From assembly GCF_021390335.1 (NCBI RefSeq), contig NZ_JAJUXK010000002.1, forward strand, positions 358,345 to 422,344: 64,000 bases of DNA, read 5' to 3'. This document shows positions 51,040 through 59,229 of this stretch, piece by piece. The notes under the pieces were generated by a model. That model was not told the origin of the DNA, did no database searches, and saw nothing but the letters and a program-made list of their open reading frames with translations. This DNA is from Dyadobacter sp. CY343 (GTDB lineage: Bacteria; Bacteroidota; Bacteroidia; Cytophagales; Spirosomataceae). How positions within the stretch are numbered: the first letter of the stretch is position 1; every line of letters begins with the position of its first letter. A program made the position numbers and the translations under genes.

Positions 51040-51259
51040 TTGCCTCGTCTCTGTTAAAGCTGAATCCGGACATGTCGATTTGAATTGTATGAAAGAAATT
51101 GAGCGCTTTTTTTGCCGATTTCTGTTTCGCCGCGACAATTTCATCTGTGTTATCTCCCAGTTCAAACGCAATTACCTCGATGCCCTTGTGTAGATAATTG
51201 TCAGGTAATCTGACTGTAAGATCTTCCAAATTTTCGGCTACAAATATTTTCCTATACAT
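51029..51259 (-). CDS. Antitoxin-like protein of the PIN pair
   Basis: A 76-residue protein that begins MYRKIFVAENLEDLTVRLPD and has a strand-helix form seen in Bacteroidota VapB-like antitoxins, ending with an Arg/Asn-rich tail. The N-terminal strand (KIFVAEN..TVRLPDNYLHKGIEVIAFELG) should dimerise and bind DNA, and the C-terminus should wrap the PIN toxin. Its stop overlaps the vapC start by 11 bp, so translation is coupled. No separate promoter was located: a 44-bp gap precedes kdpC on the other strand. Confidence 0.75.
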   Translation of the reverse strand: MYRKIFVAENLEDLTVRLPDNYLHKGIEVIAFELGDNTDEIVAAKQKSAKKALNFFHTIQIDMSGFSFNRDEANER

Positions 51260-51303
51260 AAAAATGTCAATTATAACATATCATTAAATATAACAACAAA
51301 ATC

Positions 51304-51864
51304 ATGAAACAACATATTCTTCCAGCGGTCAGGTTGACGCTTGTTACGCTGGTATTTTTCTCCGGAATTTATACGATTATCATTTTAGGTATTGCGCAGA
51401 TCACGCCATTTGAGGGGCGCGGCGAGGTTATTGAAGCCGGCGGCCAAAAGTATTATACCAATGTCGGGCAAAAATTTACAGAAGACAAATACTTCAGTTC
51501 CCGCCCTTCTGCGGTGGATTACAATGCTGCGGGCAGCGGCGGAAGCAATAAAGGTCCTTCAAATGCGGAATACCTGGCGGTTGTTCAGGCGCGTATTGAT
51601 ACGTTTCTGGTACGCAATCCGGGCGTAAAAAAAACACAAATCCCCGTGGAGCTGGTGACTGCGAGTGGCAGCGGACTGGATCCGGATATTTCGCCAAAAG
51701 CCGCGCTGGTTCAGGTTGAAAGAATCGCCAAAGTCCGCAATCTGCCAGCCGATAAAGTAGGGGATCTAGTTGAAAGCAATATCCAGGGGCCGCTGCTCGG
51801 ACTTTTCGGTCCATCCAAAATCAATGTATTAAAACTTAATATCGCTCTCGATCAATTGAAATGA
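51304..51864 (+). CDS. kdpC: KdpC, assembly subunit of the K+-transporting ATPase
   Basis: A 186-residue protein with one N-terminal transmembrane helix (LTLVTLVFFSGIYTIIILGIAQ) and a C-terminal domain outside the membrane. It carries the family blocks FSSRPSAVDYNAAGSGGSNKGPSN, VTASGSGLDPDISPKAALVQVERIAK and IQGPLLGLFGPSKINVLKLN. It overlaps the porin gene by 4 bp (ATGA). Being 672 bp from kdpB across an opposite-strand gene pair is unusual, yet the gene is intact and shows no frame damage. Confidence 0.95.
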   Translation: MKQHILPAVRLTLVTLVFFSGIYTIIILGIAQITPFEGRGEVIEAGGQKYYTNVGQKFTEDKYFSSRPSAVDYNAAGSGGSNKGPSNAEYLAVVQARIDTFLVRNPGVKKTQIPVELVTASGSGLDPDISPKAALVQVERIAKVRNLPADKVGDLVESNIQGPLLGLFGPSKINVLKLNIALDQLK

Positions 51865-52958
51865 AAACCGCACTTTTTTTGCTAACAATATCATTATCAG
51901 TTTTATGTAGCACGGTTGACGCTCAGGATTCAACTGGAAACGAAAATCCATTCAGCATCAATGCATATCTCGAAACCTATTACACGCAGGATCTAACAAA
52001 CAGTAAAAGTCACTCGCTTCCTGGGTTTATCTATAATTTTAACAGAACGGGAGAAGTTAATTTGAACCTGGCTTTTCTCAGGGCAGCTTATCAGACTGAC
52101 AACGTGCGCGCTAATCTTGCACTAGCCGCAGGTACTTATATGAACGCGAATTACGTCGCCGAGCCGGGTGTTTTGAAGAATGTATTTCAAGCGAATGCGG
52201 GATTCAGGATCTCAAAAAACAAGAATTTCTGGATCGATGCGGGGATTATGCCGTCGCATATCGGTTTTGAAAGTGCGGTCGGCAAAGATAACTGGGCACT
52301 TTCGCGGAGCCTGGTAGCAGAGAATACGCCTTATTTCGAAACCGGGGCGAGGTTAAGTTTCACGAGCGAAAACGAAAAGTGGTACGTCGCGGCGCTTTAT
52401 CTCAATGGGTGGCAGCGCATTCAGAAAGTGGAAGGAAACCATACGCCAGCTTTCGGAACGCAGGTGACTTTTAAACCAAATACTGCTGTTACGCTCAATT
52501 ACAGCACATTCCTTGGCAGCGATAAGCCAGATAGTATTCGGCAAATGCGGTACCATCACAATTTTTACGGAATTTTCCAATTGTCGGAAAAAGTAGGCCT
52601 GGCTGCTGGTTTTGATATTGGAACCGAACAAAAAGCGAAAGGAGCGAGTACATTTAACACCTGGCTCGTGCCTGTGGTGATAGCCCGTTTTGCGCTGACG
52701 CCAAAGCTGAATCTTGCTGCGAGGGGAGAATATTTTAGTGATAAAAAGGGCGTGATCATCTCGTCAGAGACACTTCATGGATTTCAAACCTACGGTTTTT
52801 CCCTCAACCTTGACTACCAGATCAGTCCGCAGGTTATGTGGCGGATCGAGGCCCGGAATCTACATGGTAAGGGTGCGATTTTCGACTCGGGTACTGATTT
52901 TCAGCGGAATAAAAGCTATCTGACCACTTCACTTTCATTTAACCTCAGCACTTTGTAA
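51861..52958 (+). CDS. Porin-like outer-membrane beta-barrel of the kdp operon
   Basis: A 365-residue protein with a signal peptide ending near CSTVDAQD (about 22) and an alternating-strand pattern of aromatic residues over the rest (INAYLETYYTQDL..., LNLAFLRAAYQTDN..., ending YLTTSLSFNLSTL). It belongs to the porin/OprB-like 'outer membrane beta-barrel' proteins often encoded within kdp operons of Bacteroidota. It should let K+ or small solutes cross the outer membrane to reach KdpFABC. It overlaps kdpC (ATGA) and is directly followed by the KdpD gene start. Confidence 0.82.
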   Translation: MKTALFLLTISLSVLCSTVDAQDSTGNENPFSINAYLETYYTQDLTNSKSHSLPGFIYNFNRTGEVNLNLAFLRAAYQTDNVRANLALAAGTYMNANYVAEPGVLKNVFQANAGFRISKNKNFWIDAGIMPSHIGFESAVGKDNWALSRSLVAENTPYFETGARLSFTSENEKWYVAALYLNGWQRIQKVEGNHTPAFGTQVTFKPNTAVTLNYSTFLGSDKPDSIRQMRYHHNFYGIFQLSEKVGLAAGFDIGTEQKAKGASTFNTWLVPVVIARFALTPKLNLAARGEYFSDKKGVIISSETLHGFQTYGFSLNLDYQISPQVMWRIEARNLHGKGAIFDSGTDFQRNKSYLTTSLSFNLSTL

Positions 52959-54074
52959 ATGGAAAGCAGCGCGGAGCATTTCCTGGATCTCATCAAAAGG
53001 TCGAGACGGGGGAAGTTCAAGATCTATATCGGGATGAGTGCGGGTGTGGGCAAGACCTACCGCATGTTGCAGGAAGCGCACGCGCTGCTCCGGACGGGTA
53101 TCGACGTAAAGATCGGGTACATTGAAACGCATCAGCGGGAAGAAACACACGAATTGCTGGCCGGGTTGCCCGTCATTCCCCGAAGGAAATTATTTTACAA
53201 AGGGAAAGAGCTGGAAGAGCTTGATGTTCAGGCGGTAATCAGTTTGCGGCCCGAGGTGGTGGTGGTCGATGAGTTGGCGCATACCAATATCGACGGCAGT
53301 AAAAACGCAAAGCGTTGGCAGGATGTGCTGGATATTCTGGAAGCGGGAATCAATGTGATCTCCGCCGTCAATATTCAGCATATTGAAAGCCTGAACAACG
53401 AAGTGCGGCAGATTACGGGCATTGAAGTGGCGGAACGTATCCCGGATAAAGTGCTCGCGCTTGCCGACGAAGTGGTGAATATTGATCTTACCGCCGACGA
53501 GCTGATTAACCGGCTGAAAGAAGGCAAGATCTATAAGGAAGAGAAGATTCAGGCCGCTTTACAGCATTTTTTCAAGCCGCAGCATATTCTGCAACTGCGG
53601 GAGCTGGCTTTGAAAGAAGTAGCCTCGCAGGTAGAGCGGAAAGTGGAAAATGAAGTACAGCCGGGTCTGGTTTTGAAGCACGAACGTTTTCTCGCGTGCA
53701 TCAGCAGCAATGAGAAAACGGCAAAGATCGTGATCCGAAAAACTGCGCGGCTTGCTAATTACTACCATAGCAGCTGGTATTTGCTGTATGTGCAAACGCC
53801 GGCAGAATCGGCAAATAGGATCGGGCTGGCCAAACAGCGGCATTTGATCAACAATTTCAAACTCGCGACGGAACTCGGCGGGAATGTGATCCGGATCGAA
53901 AGCAGCAGTATTGCCAAAACGATAGTGGAGGTTGCCGAGCAGAACAAGATCACGACGATTTGCGTGGGTAAGCCGCATTTGAACCTTCTGAAAGTGATCC
54001 TGGCGACGAATGTCTTCAATGGACTTTTAAAAAAGATGTCTTCTTCCGACATTGACCTCGTTATTCTCTCCTGA
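52959..54074 (+). CDS. KdpD sensor domain protein without kinase module
   Basis: A 371-residue protein with the N-terminal KdpD domain (about 10-215: GMSAGVGKTYRMLQEAHALL is a Walker-A-like loop) and a following universal-stress (Usp)-type domain (about 240-370: RFLACISSNEKTAKIVIRKTARL... ). Both the four-helix transmembrane part and the histidine kinase of classic KdpD are missing. The next gene, with start codon one base after this stop, is a HAMP/PAS histidine kinase, so the sensory half and kinase half appear as two separate proteins. The role in K+ or turgor sensing is inferred from operon context. Confidence 0.88.
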   Translation: MESSAEHFLDLIKRSRRGKFKIYIGMSAGVGKTYRMLQEAHALLRTGIDVKIGYIETHQREETHELLAGLPVIPRRKLFYKGKELEELDVQAVISLRPEVVVVDELAHTNIDGSKNAKRWQDVLDILEAGINVISAVNIQHIESLNNEVRQITGIEVAERIPDKVLALADEVVNIDLTADELINRLKEGKIYKEEKIQAALQHFFKPQHILQLRELALKEVASQVERKVENEVQPGLVLKHERFLACISSNEKTAKIVIRKTARLANYYHSSWYLLYVQTPAESANRIGLAKQRHLINNFKLATELGGNVIRIESSSIAKTIVEVAEQNKITTICVGKPHLNLLKVILATNVFNGLLKKMSSSDIDLVILS

Positions 54075-54075
54075 A

Positions 54076-55794
54076 ATGAAAATCAAAACCAAACTGAGAC
54101 TCGGTACCGGTGTACTATTTGCGATGGTTACCATTCTCTCGGTACTTGGCGTGCGGCAGGTTAATATATTGTCGTCCGGCTCGCGCGATTTGCTCAAAGC
54201 CAATTACAATTCGCTTGAATACAGTAAGTTGATGTTGAATGCGTTGGAGGAAATGCCCACCGACCGCAGTGCAATGCAGCTATTTGAGAAAAGTCTCGCC
54301 GATCAGCAAAAGAATATCACTGAGGCAGGCGAGAAAGAGCTGACCGAAGAGCTTTCGCGCCATTTCTCCCAGTTGAAAACCAATTTCTTCGATGCTGCTG
54401 CTGTTACTAATGTCCGGCAGGATATTGCTGAAATTATGAGTTTGAACCTGAATGCGATCAATGCAAAGAGCGTTGCCGCTGCCGAAACTGCGCGGGAATC
54501 GACGCTCTGGATCGCAATTGCAGGTACGATCTGTTTCCTGATCGCATTCACATTGTTTCTCAATCTTCCCGGAAATATCGCAAATCCGATCCGTGAACTT
54601 ACTGAGAGTATTGGCCAGATTGCCAATGAAAATTACCGTGAGCGCGTTCATTTTGGAAGTAAAGACGAGTACGGGCAGCTCGCGCAGTCTTTCAACATCA
54701 TGGCGGAGAAATTGGAAGAATACAATAATAGTAATCTGGCCAAAGTGATGATGGAGAAAAAACGTGTGGAAACACTGATCGACAATATGCACGATCCGGT
54801 GATCGGACTGGATGAACACAGGACAATTATATTTGCCAATGAAGAAGCCAGAAAAGTGACTGGGTTGAGTGCCGGCGAAATGATCGGGGCGAATGCAGCC
54901 GAAATTGCGTTGCGAAATGATCTGGTACGATCGCTGGTGAAAGATTCGTTCGGGCCGGCTAGCCAGCAAGAACAGCAACCGTTAAAAATTTACACTGACG
55001 GAAAGGAAAGTTATTTCGAAAAGGAGAATGTAAATATCGCCATTTTGCCAACTGGTGAAAAGGAAGTCAGGTCGATTGGTAATGTGATCATTCTCAGGAA
55101 TGTAACACCGTATAAAGAGTTGGATTTTGCCAAAACAAATTTCATCGCAAATATCTCCCACGAACTAAAAACGCCTATTTCTTCGATCAAAATTACGCTG
55201 GATCTGCTTCGGAACGAATCTGTCGGGACTACTAATGAGGAACAGCGGCAGCTGATCGAAGGTATCCGGGACGATGCAGACCGGCTGCTGAAAATCACGG
55301 GCGAGTTGCTGAATATAACTCAGGTCGAAAGCGGGCAGATCCAGCTGAATATCGCCAGTTCACCTGTATCTGAAATGGTGGGCTATGCAATTGCGGCAAA
55401 TGAAATGCAGGCGGAAAGTCGACACATTCAGCTGATTGCACCAGAAACTGACATAAGCGTTTTGGCTGATGCCGAAAAAACTGCCTGGGTGCTCACGAAC
55501 CTGATTTCCAATGCGATCCGATATTCTTACGATCATTCCAATATCTCGATCAGCGTAATTGAATCGCAAGGGATTGTCCAAATCGCCATAAAGGACTCCG
55601 GTCAGGGCATTTCTCAGGAATACAAAAACCGCATTTTCGACCGGTATTTCCGGATTCCCGGTTCCACGCGCGAGGGTACGGGTCTCGGTCTCGCGATCAG
55701 CCGCGAGTTTATGGAAGCTCAGGAAGGAACGCTCAGGGTTGAAAGTGAGCTAGGGGCGGGGAGTACTTTTACGATCGGGTTGAAAAAGGCTTAG
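54076..55794 (+). CDS. Histidine kinase with HAMP and PAS domains
   Basis: A 572-residue membrane kinase. The start ATG at 54076 (MKIKTKLRLGTGVLFAMVTIL) is preferred over an in-frame 54052 that overlaps the KdpD gene. Two transmembrane helices (about 10-27, 150-170) flank a periplasmic helical sensor. HAMP (IANPIRELTESIGQI...NENYRERV) leads to a PAS domain (VETLIDNMHDPVIGLDEHRTIIFANEEARKVTG...). HisKA has FIANISHELKTPISSIKITLDLLR (His near 369), and the ATPase has LTNLISNAIRYSY, KDSGQGIS and GTGLGLAI. It is probably the kinase for the sigma-54 regulator upstream of kdp. The stop is at 55792-55794; the next gene is on the other strand. Confidence 0.92.
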   Translation: MKIKTKLRLGTGVLFAMVTILSVLGVRQVNILSSGSRDLLKANYNSLEYSKLMLNALEEMPTDRSAMQLFEKSLADQQKNITEAGEKELTEELSRHFSQLKTNFFDAAAVTNVRQDIAEIMSLNLNAINAKSVAAAETARESTLWIAIAGTICFLIAFTLFLNLPGNIANPIRELTESIGQIANENYRERVHFGSKDEYGQLAQSFNIMAEKLEEYNNSNLAKVMMEKKRVETLIDNMHDPVIGLDEHRTIIFANEEARKVTGLSAGEMIGANAAEIALRNDLVRSLVKDSFGPASQQEQQPLKIYTDGKESYFEKENVNIAILPTGEKEVRSIGNVIILRNVTPYKELDFAKTNFIANISHELKTPISSIKITLDLLRNESVGTTNEEQRQLIEGIRDDADRLLKITGELLNITQVESGQIQLNIASSPVSEMVGYAIAANEMQAESRHIQLIAPETDISVLADAEKTAWVLTNLISNAIRYSYDHSNISISVIESQGIVQIAIKDSGQGISQEYKNRIFDRYFRIPGSTREGTGLGLAISREFMEAQEGTLRVESELGAGSTFTIGLKKA

Positions 55795-55844
55795 CGTTGT
55801 GTGCCTATGTTGTAGTTGTCACCAATAGCAAGTACCATATTAAG

Positions 55845-57779
55845 CTACTCCAAAACCCGCACCCCAACATAAGAAGAGCTACTTCCTGAAAGGTATATGC
55901 GGTGATTCGCTTTTTGGAAATCAGCCTCCGAAGCTTTGTAGATATTGACAAACTTCTGCGGGTTCCTGTCAACCAGCGGGAACCAGGAGCTTTGCACCTG
56001 CACCATGATTTTATGGCCTTTCTTAAAGCAATGCGCCGCGTCTTGCATATCAAATTTGACGTGCTCGACTTTGCCTGGTACCATTGGTTCAGGTTTTGAA
56101 AAGCTGTTCCTGAACTTTGCCCGCATTACCTCACCGCGGATCAAAAGCTGAAATCCGCCCATTTTCATATTCGGATTGATCGGGCTGTCGTTGGGTGCGT
56201 CGCCGGGATACACGTCTATCAGCTTCACCACAAAATCAGCGTCGGTGCCCGTCGTGGACACAAAAAGATCGGCGAATACATTTCCTGAGATCGTCACATC
56301 CTCTGTCAAAGGAGCGGATTCATATACCAGCACATCGGGCCTCGTTGCGGCAAATCGCTGATCCTCATACATGTAATCACTTCCCCGGATGATCCTGATC
56401 TCGGAAGTGTAGGGTACCGGTTTGTCAGGGTCGCTAGTGTATTCATCAAATGCAGGTTTAGCACCGACTTGCATGGTCGTCATGGTTGGGGAGAAAGAAA
56501 GTGTACCGTCGGGATGGAAATACAGCTTTTTCTCAACCGTATTTTTCGGCGGCCACTGATCGTACTTTTTCCACTGATTTGAGCCAGTTTCAAAGATATA
56601 TGCTTTTGGCAATGCAGGATCAGGCTGGTCTTTCAGGAAGTGATTGAAGTAAGGCAGCTCAATTTCTTTCTGGTAAAACTCACTCGTTTTAGCCCCAAAC
56701 CGTATATTCCCGAGTGACTCGCCCGTCCCGCGCGACCAGCCGCCGTGTATCCACGGACCCATGACCAGCAGGTTCGGCGATTTGGGTTTATTGTTTTCAA
56801 TTCCCTGGTAAGTCTTCAACGGCCCGTACAGATCTTCCTGATCAAACCAGCCGCCAACCACCATCACGGCGGGTTTGATGTTCTTCAAATGCGGCACGGG
56901 CGTTCTCGCCTTCCAGAAATCATTGTAAGTCTCATTCTCCATCATTTGATTCCAAATGCGGTTTTCACCCTTGAAGATTTTCTCGTTCACGTTTTTAAGC
57001 GGACCCAGCTTTTTGTAAAATTCATAAGAGTCAGGGGTTCCGTAAGCTGAGAATGCGGGAGTACCTTTTGGAGTGGGAACAGGGCGCGGCGCACCGTAGG
57101 AAGAAAGGAATGCAAAAGTTCCCATCAGGAAAAATGCGCCATTATGATGCCGGTCGTCGCCCATAAACCAGTCTGTCACCGGCGCCTGGGGAGATGCAAC
57201 TTTCAATGCAGGGTGTGCTTCCACAGCCGTCATGGTTGCATAGTAACCCGGCGCCGAGATTCCCCAGCTTCCTACTTTCCCTGTATTATGTTCAATATTT
57301 TTGATCAGCCAGTCGATTGTATCAAAAGTGTCCGAGCTTTCATCGATATCTGTTTTGCTCTTTTTGTTTGGAATAAATGGCCGGTACGCCTCAAAATCGC
57401 CTTCCGACATATACTTACCCCGCACATCCTGGTACACGATAATGTATCCGTCCCGCGCAAGATGCATACTCGGCCCGAGTGATAATTTGAACAGATCTTC
57501 ACCATAAGGCGCCACACTGTATGGGGTTCGGTTCAGCAGAATCGGGTACTTTTTGGCAGCCGAAATGTCTCTGGGAATGTAAATTGAAGTGAACAATTTC
57601 ACTCCATCCCGCATCGGTACCATCCGCTCAATCTTGGTATAATGTTCGCGAATGTAGAGGGAATCCTGGGTAAGGGGAGTTTGGGCGGAGGCTGGATTGA
57701 ACACCAAAAACAAAGTAAGCAGGATGAAGCTGCCACAAACACTTTTAATGCAGGCAGATAGCCGGGTAATGTTTTCCAA
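55845..57779 (-). CDS. CocE/NonD-family hydrolase (X-Pro dipeptidyl-peptidase-like)
   Basis: A 644-residue secreted alpha/beta-hydrolase. A signal peptide ends near NPASAQTP (about 32). The catalytic domain (about 50-340) has the nucleophile elbow in WGISAPGYYATM (Ser in GISAPG) and an Asp/His pair in GGWFDQED and GPWIHGGWSRG. The C-terminal jelly-roll (about 400-640: TISGNVFADLFVSTTGTDADFVVKLIDVYPGD... KGHKIMVQVQSSWFPLVDRNPQ) is typical of the CocE/X-Pro dipeptidyl-peptidase S15 group. Likely in the periplasm or secreted; substrates range from peptides to ester drugs and are not decided here. Confidence 0.9.
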   Translation of the reverse strand: MENITRLSACIKSVCGSFILLTLFLVFNPASAQTPLTQDSLYIREHYTKIERMVPMRDGVKLFTSIYIPRDISAAKKYPILLNRTPYSVAPYGEDLFKLSLGPSMHLARDGYIIVYQDVRGKYMSEGDFEAYRPFIPNKKSKTDIDESSDTFDTIDWLIKNIEHNTGKVGSWGISAPGYYATMTAVEAHPALKVASPQAPVTDWFMGDDRHHNGAFFLMGTFAFLSSYGAPRPVPTPKGTPAFSAYGTPDSYEFYKKLGPLKNVNEKIFKGENRIWNQMMENETYNDFWKARTPVPHLKNIKPAVMVVGGWFDQEDLYGPLKTYQGIENNKPKSPNLLVMGPWIHGGWSRGTGESLGNIRFGAKTSEFYQKEIELPYFNHFLKDQPDPALPKAYIFETGSNQWKKYDQWPPKNTVEKKLYFHPDGTLSFSPTMTTMQVGAKPAFDEYTSDPDKPVPYTSEIRIIRGSDYMYEDQRFAATRPDVLVYESAPLTEDVTISGNVFADLFVSTTGTDADFVVKLIDVYPGDAPNDSPINPNMKMGGFQLLIRGEVMRAKFRNSFSKPEPMVPGKVEHVKFDMQDAAHCFKKGHKIMVQVQSSWFPLVDRNPQKFVNIYKASEADFQKANHRIYLSGSSSSYVGVRVLE

Positions 57780-57868
57780 GATCAGGAGTATAAAAGATTA
57801 GTAAGCCAATTTAGCACAATTTGTAAATACTTAATTAATTTTTGACTAGCTGACATTTTTACTCCGCA

Positions 57869-58450
57869 ATGCTAAGTGCAACTACCCAATTTTTAAGCCG
57901 GCATATCCAGGTGGTTCTTTACGGTATCTCTCTTGCATTGCTGCTTTTTCTGTTGAAGTGGCTCGAACTGCGTTTTCTCATTATCAACCACGCCGTCGAA
58001 ATTTACGCTGGTTCAATTGCCCTCCTTTTTACTGGACTGGGCTCCATGATCCGGGCTTTTTCCCTCATTTTCGTAGGTGTCAAGAATTACCGCGACAAAT
58101 ACAACGGCGGTTATGTCACATTCAGAAAAGCATTCAAGCTCGGGCTGTACATCACCCTGGTTGCCTCTACCGTATACTTGCTAGTCTGGCTCATCGACTA
58201 CCACTTCTTTGTCCCCGAGTTTATGGACAGGTACGCCGATTTCACATTAAGAGAAACCCAAAAAGAAGGCGCCACCGCAGCCGAACTCCAGCAGAAAGTA
58301 GCAGAAATGAACGAGTACAAAGAAATGTACAAGAATCCGCTTATTATTGTTTTGATGACTTATGCGGAGATTTTGCCAGTAGGGTTGGTGATTTCTCTGA
58401 TTTGTGCTTTTATATTGAAAAAGCGGGAACAGCAGGTTAAAAGCGCCTGA
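57869..58450 (+). CDS. DUF4199 membrane protein
   Basis: A 193-residue inner-membrane protein with about four hydrophobic helices ([94 protein letters not shown]). It fits the DUF4199 family of Bacteroidota-specific membrane proteins of unknown role, and a soluble loop ([41 protein letters not shown]) between helices 3 and 4 is typical. It stands alone and ends at a bidirectional terminator. Function unknown. Confidence 0.85.
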   Translation: MLSATTQFLSRHIQVVLYGISLALLLFLLKWLELRFLIINHAVEIYAGSIALLFTGLGSMIRAFSLIFVGVKNYRDKYNGGYVTFRKAFKLGLYITLVASTVYLLVWLIDYHFFVPEFMDRYADFTLRETQKEGATAAELQQKVAEMNEYKEMYKNPLIIVLMTYAEILPVGLVISLICAFILKKREQQVKSA

Positions 58451-58466
58451 TATTCCCTGCAAACAA

Positions 58467-58506
58467 AAAGGGTTCGGCGCACGATCGTGACCAAACCCTT
58501 TCTTTT
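58467..58506. terminator. Bidirectional terminator
   Basis: An AAAGGGTTCGG/CCAAACCCTTT stem (10 of 11 pairs), with the internal palindrome CACGATCGTG in the loop, and T runs on both sides. It separates the DUF4199 gene (+) from the T9SS-tailed protein (-). Confidence 0.85.
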
Positions 58507-58533
58507 AAGGACCTTACTTACGTTGTTAATCTT

Positions 58534-59229
58534 TTAAGGTTGTACAATCTGTATCGTCTTATTTCCTGCAACAGATTCTATGCTCAGCAGGAAATTGCCT
58601 TTCTGAGGTAGCTGTATCTGTTCCTGTGTTTTAGGCGACGTGATCTGTTTGAGCTGTCGCCCCATTGTGTCATAAAGAGTTAACTTGAAACTTCGATCTG
58701 GTACGCTGGCTGTTACCTTTCCATCTTTCACCGGATTAGGAAATGCAGTAAAGCGATCCAGGCTTTCGTTATGAGGTATCACACGGACGATCTTGCTGAA
58801 TGTAAATTTCTCGTCTGTATCTACTTGTTTCAACCGGTAGTAACTGGTAGTTGAAAGTTCTTTGTCCAAGAACTGGTATTTATTTGCTGTTTTTGCATCT
58901 CCGGCACCATCTATCCAGCCAATGTTCTCGAAGTTCACCGCGTCGGTAGACTTCTGTATTTCAAACCCCCTGTTACTATACTCTTCTGCTGTTTCCCATT
59001 CAATTTTGGCAAAACCCTCGGGCGTGAGTGCTGCTTCGAACCGGATCAACTTCACGGGCAAGGTCGATAAGTTTGAAAATGCATTAATACTCCCCAGTAC
59101 CCACTCCAAACTCACACCATTCCCTTGACTAACATTAGCAGCAGCATAGATGCCACCGGGAGAAATAGACTGCGCCTGACTGGCAACCGCAAATGCTGAT
59201 CCCAGAACTATTAGATAAAGCTTTTTCAT
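58534..59229 (-). CDS. Secreted protein with T9SS type A sorting tail
   Basis: A 231-residue exported protein. A signal peptide ends near AVASQAQ (about 19). The mature chain has an Ig/fibronectin-like part (LPVKLIRFEAALTPEGFAKIEWETAEEYSNRGFEIQKST..., YYRLKQVDTDEKFTFSKI), then the type A T9SS C-terminal sorting domain (FPNPVKDGKVTASVPDRSFKLTLYDTMGR... ending NKTIQIVQP). It is the last gene of the S74 array, whose start overlaps the previous stop by 4 bp (ATGA), so it is co-translated with the S74 protein at 59226-60683. It is probably displayed on the cell surface as a partner or anchor for that array. Confidence 0.85.
   Translation of the reverse strand: MKKLYLIVLGSAFAVASQAQSISPGGIYAAANVSQGNGVSLEWVLGSINAFSNLSTLPVKLIRFEAALTPEGFAKIEWETAEEYSNRGFEIQKSTDAVNFENIGWIDGAGDAKTANKYQFLDKELSTTSYYRLKQVDTDEKFTFSKIVRVIPHNESLDRFTAFPNPVKDGKVTASVPDRSFKLTLYDTMGRQLKQITSPKTQEQIQLPQKGNFLLSIESVAGNKTIQIVQP

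Noticed and set aside
50635..51171. Long form of the PIN toxin
   Set aside because: The extra residues read over the antitoxin gene in another phase. The PIN domain starts at 51039.
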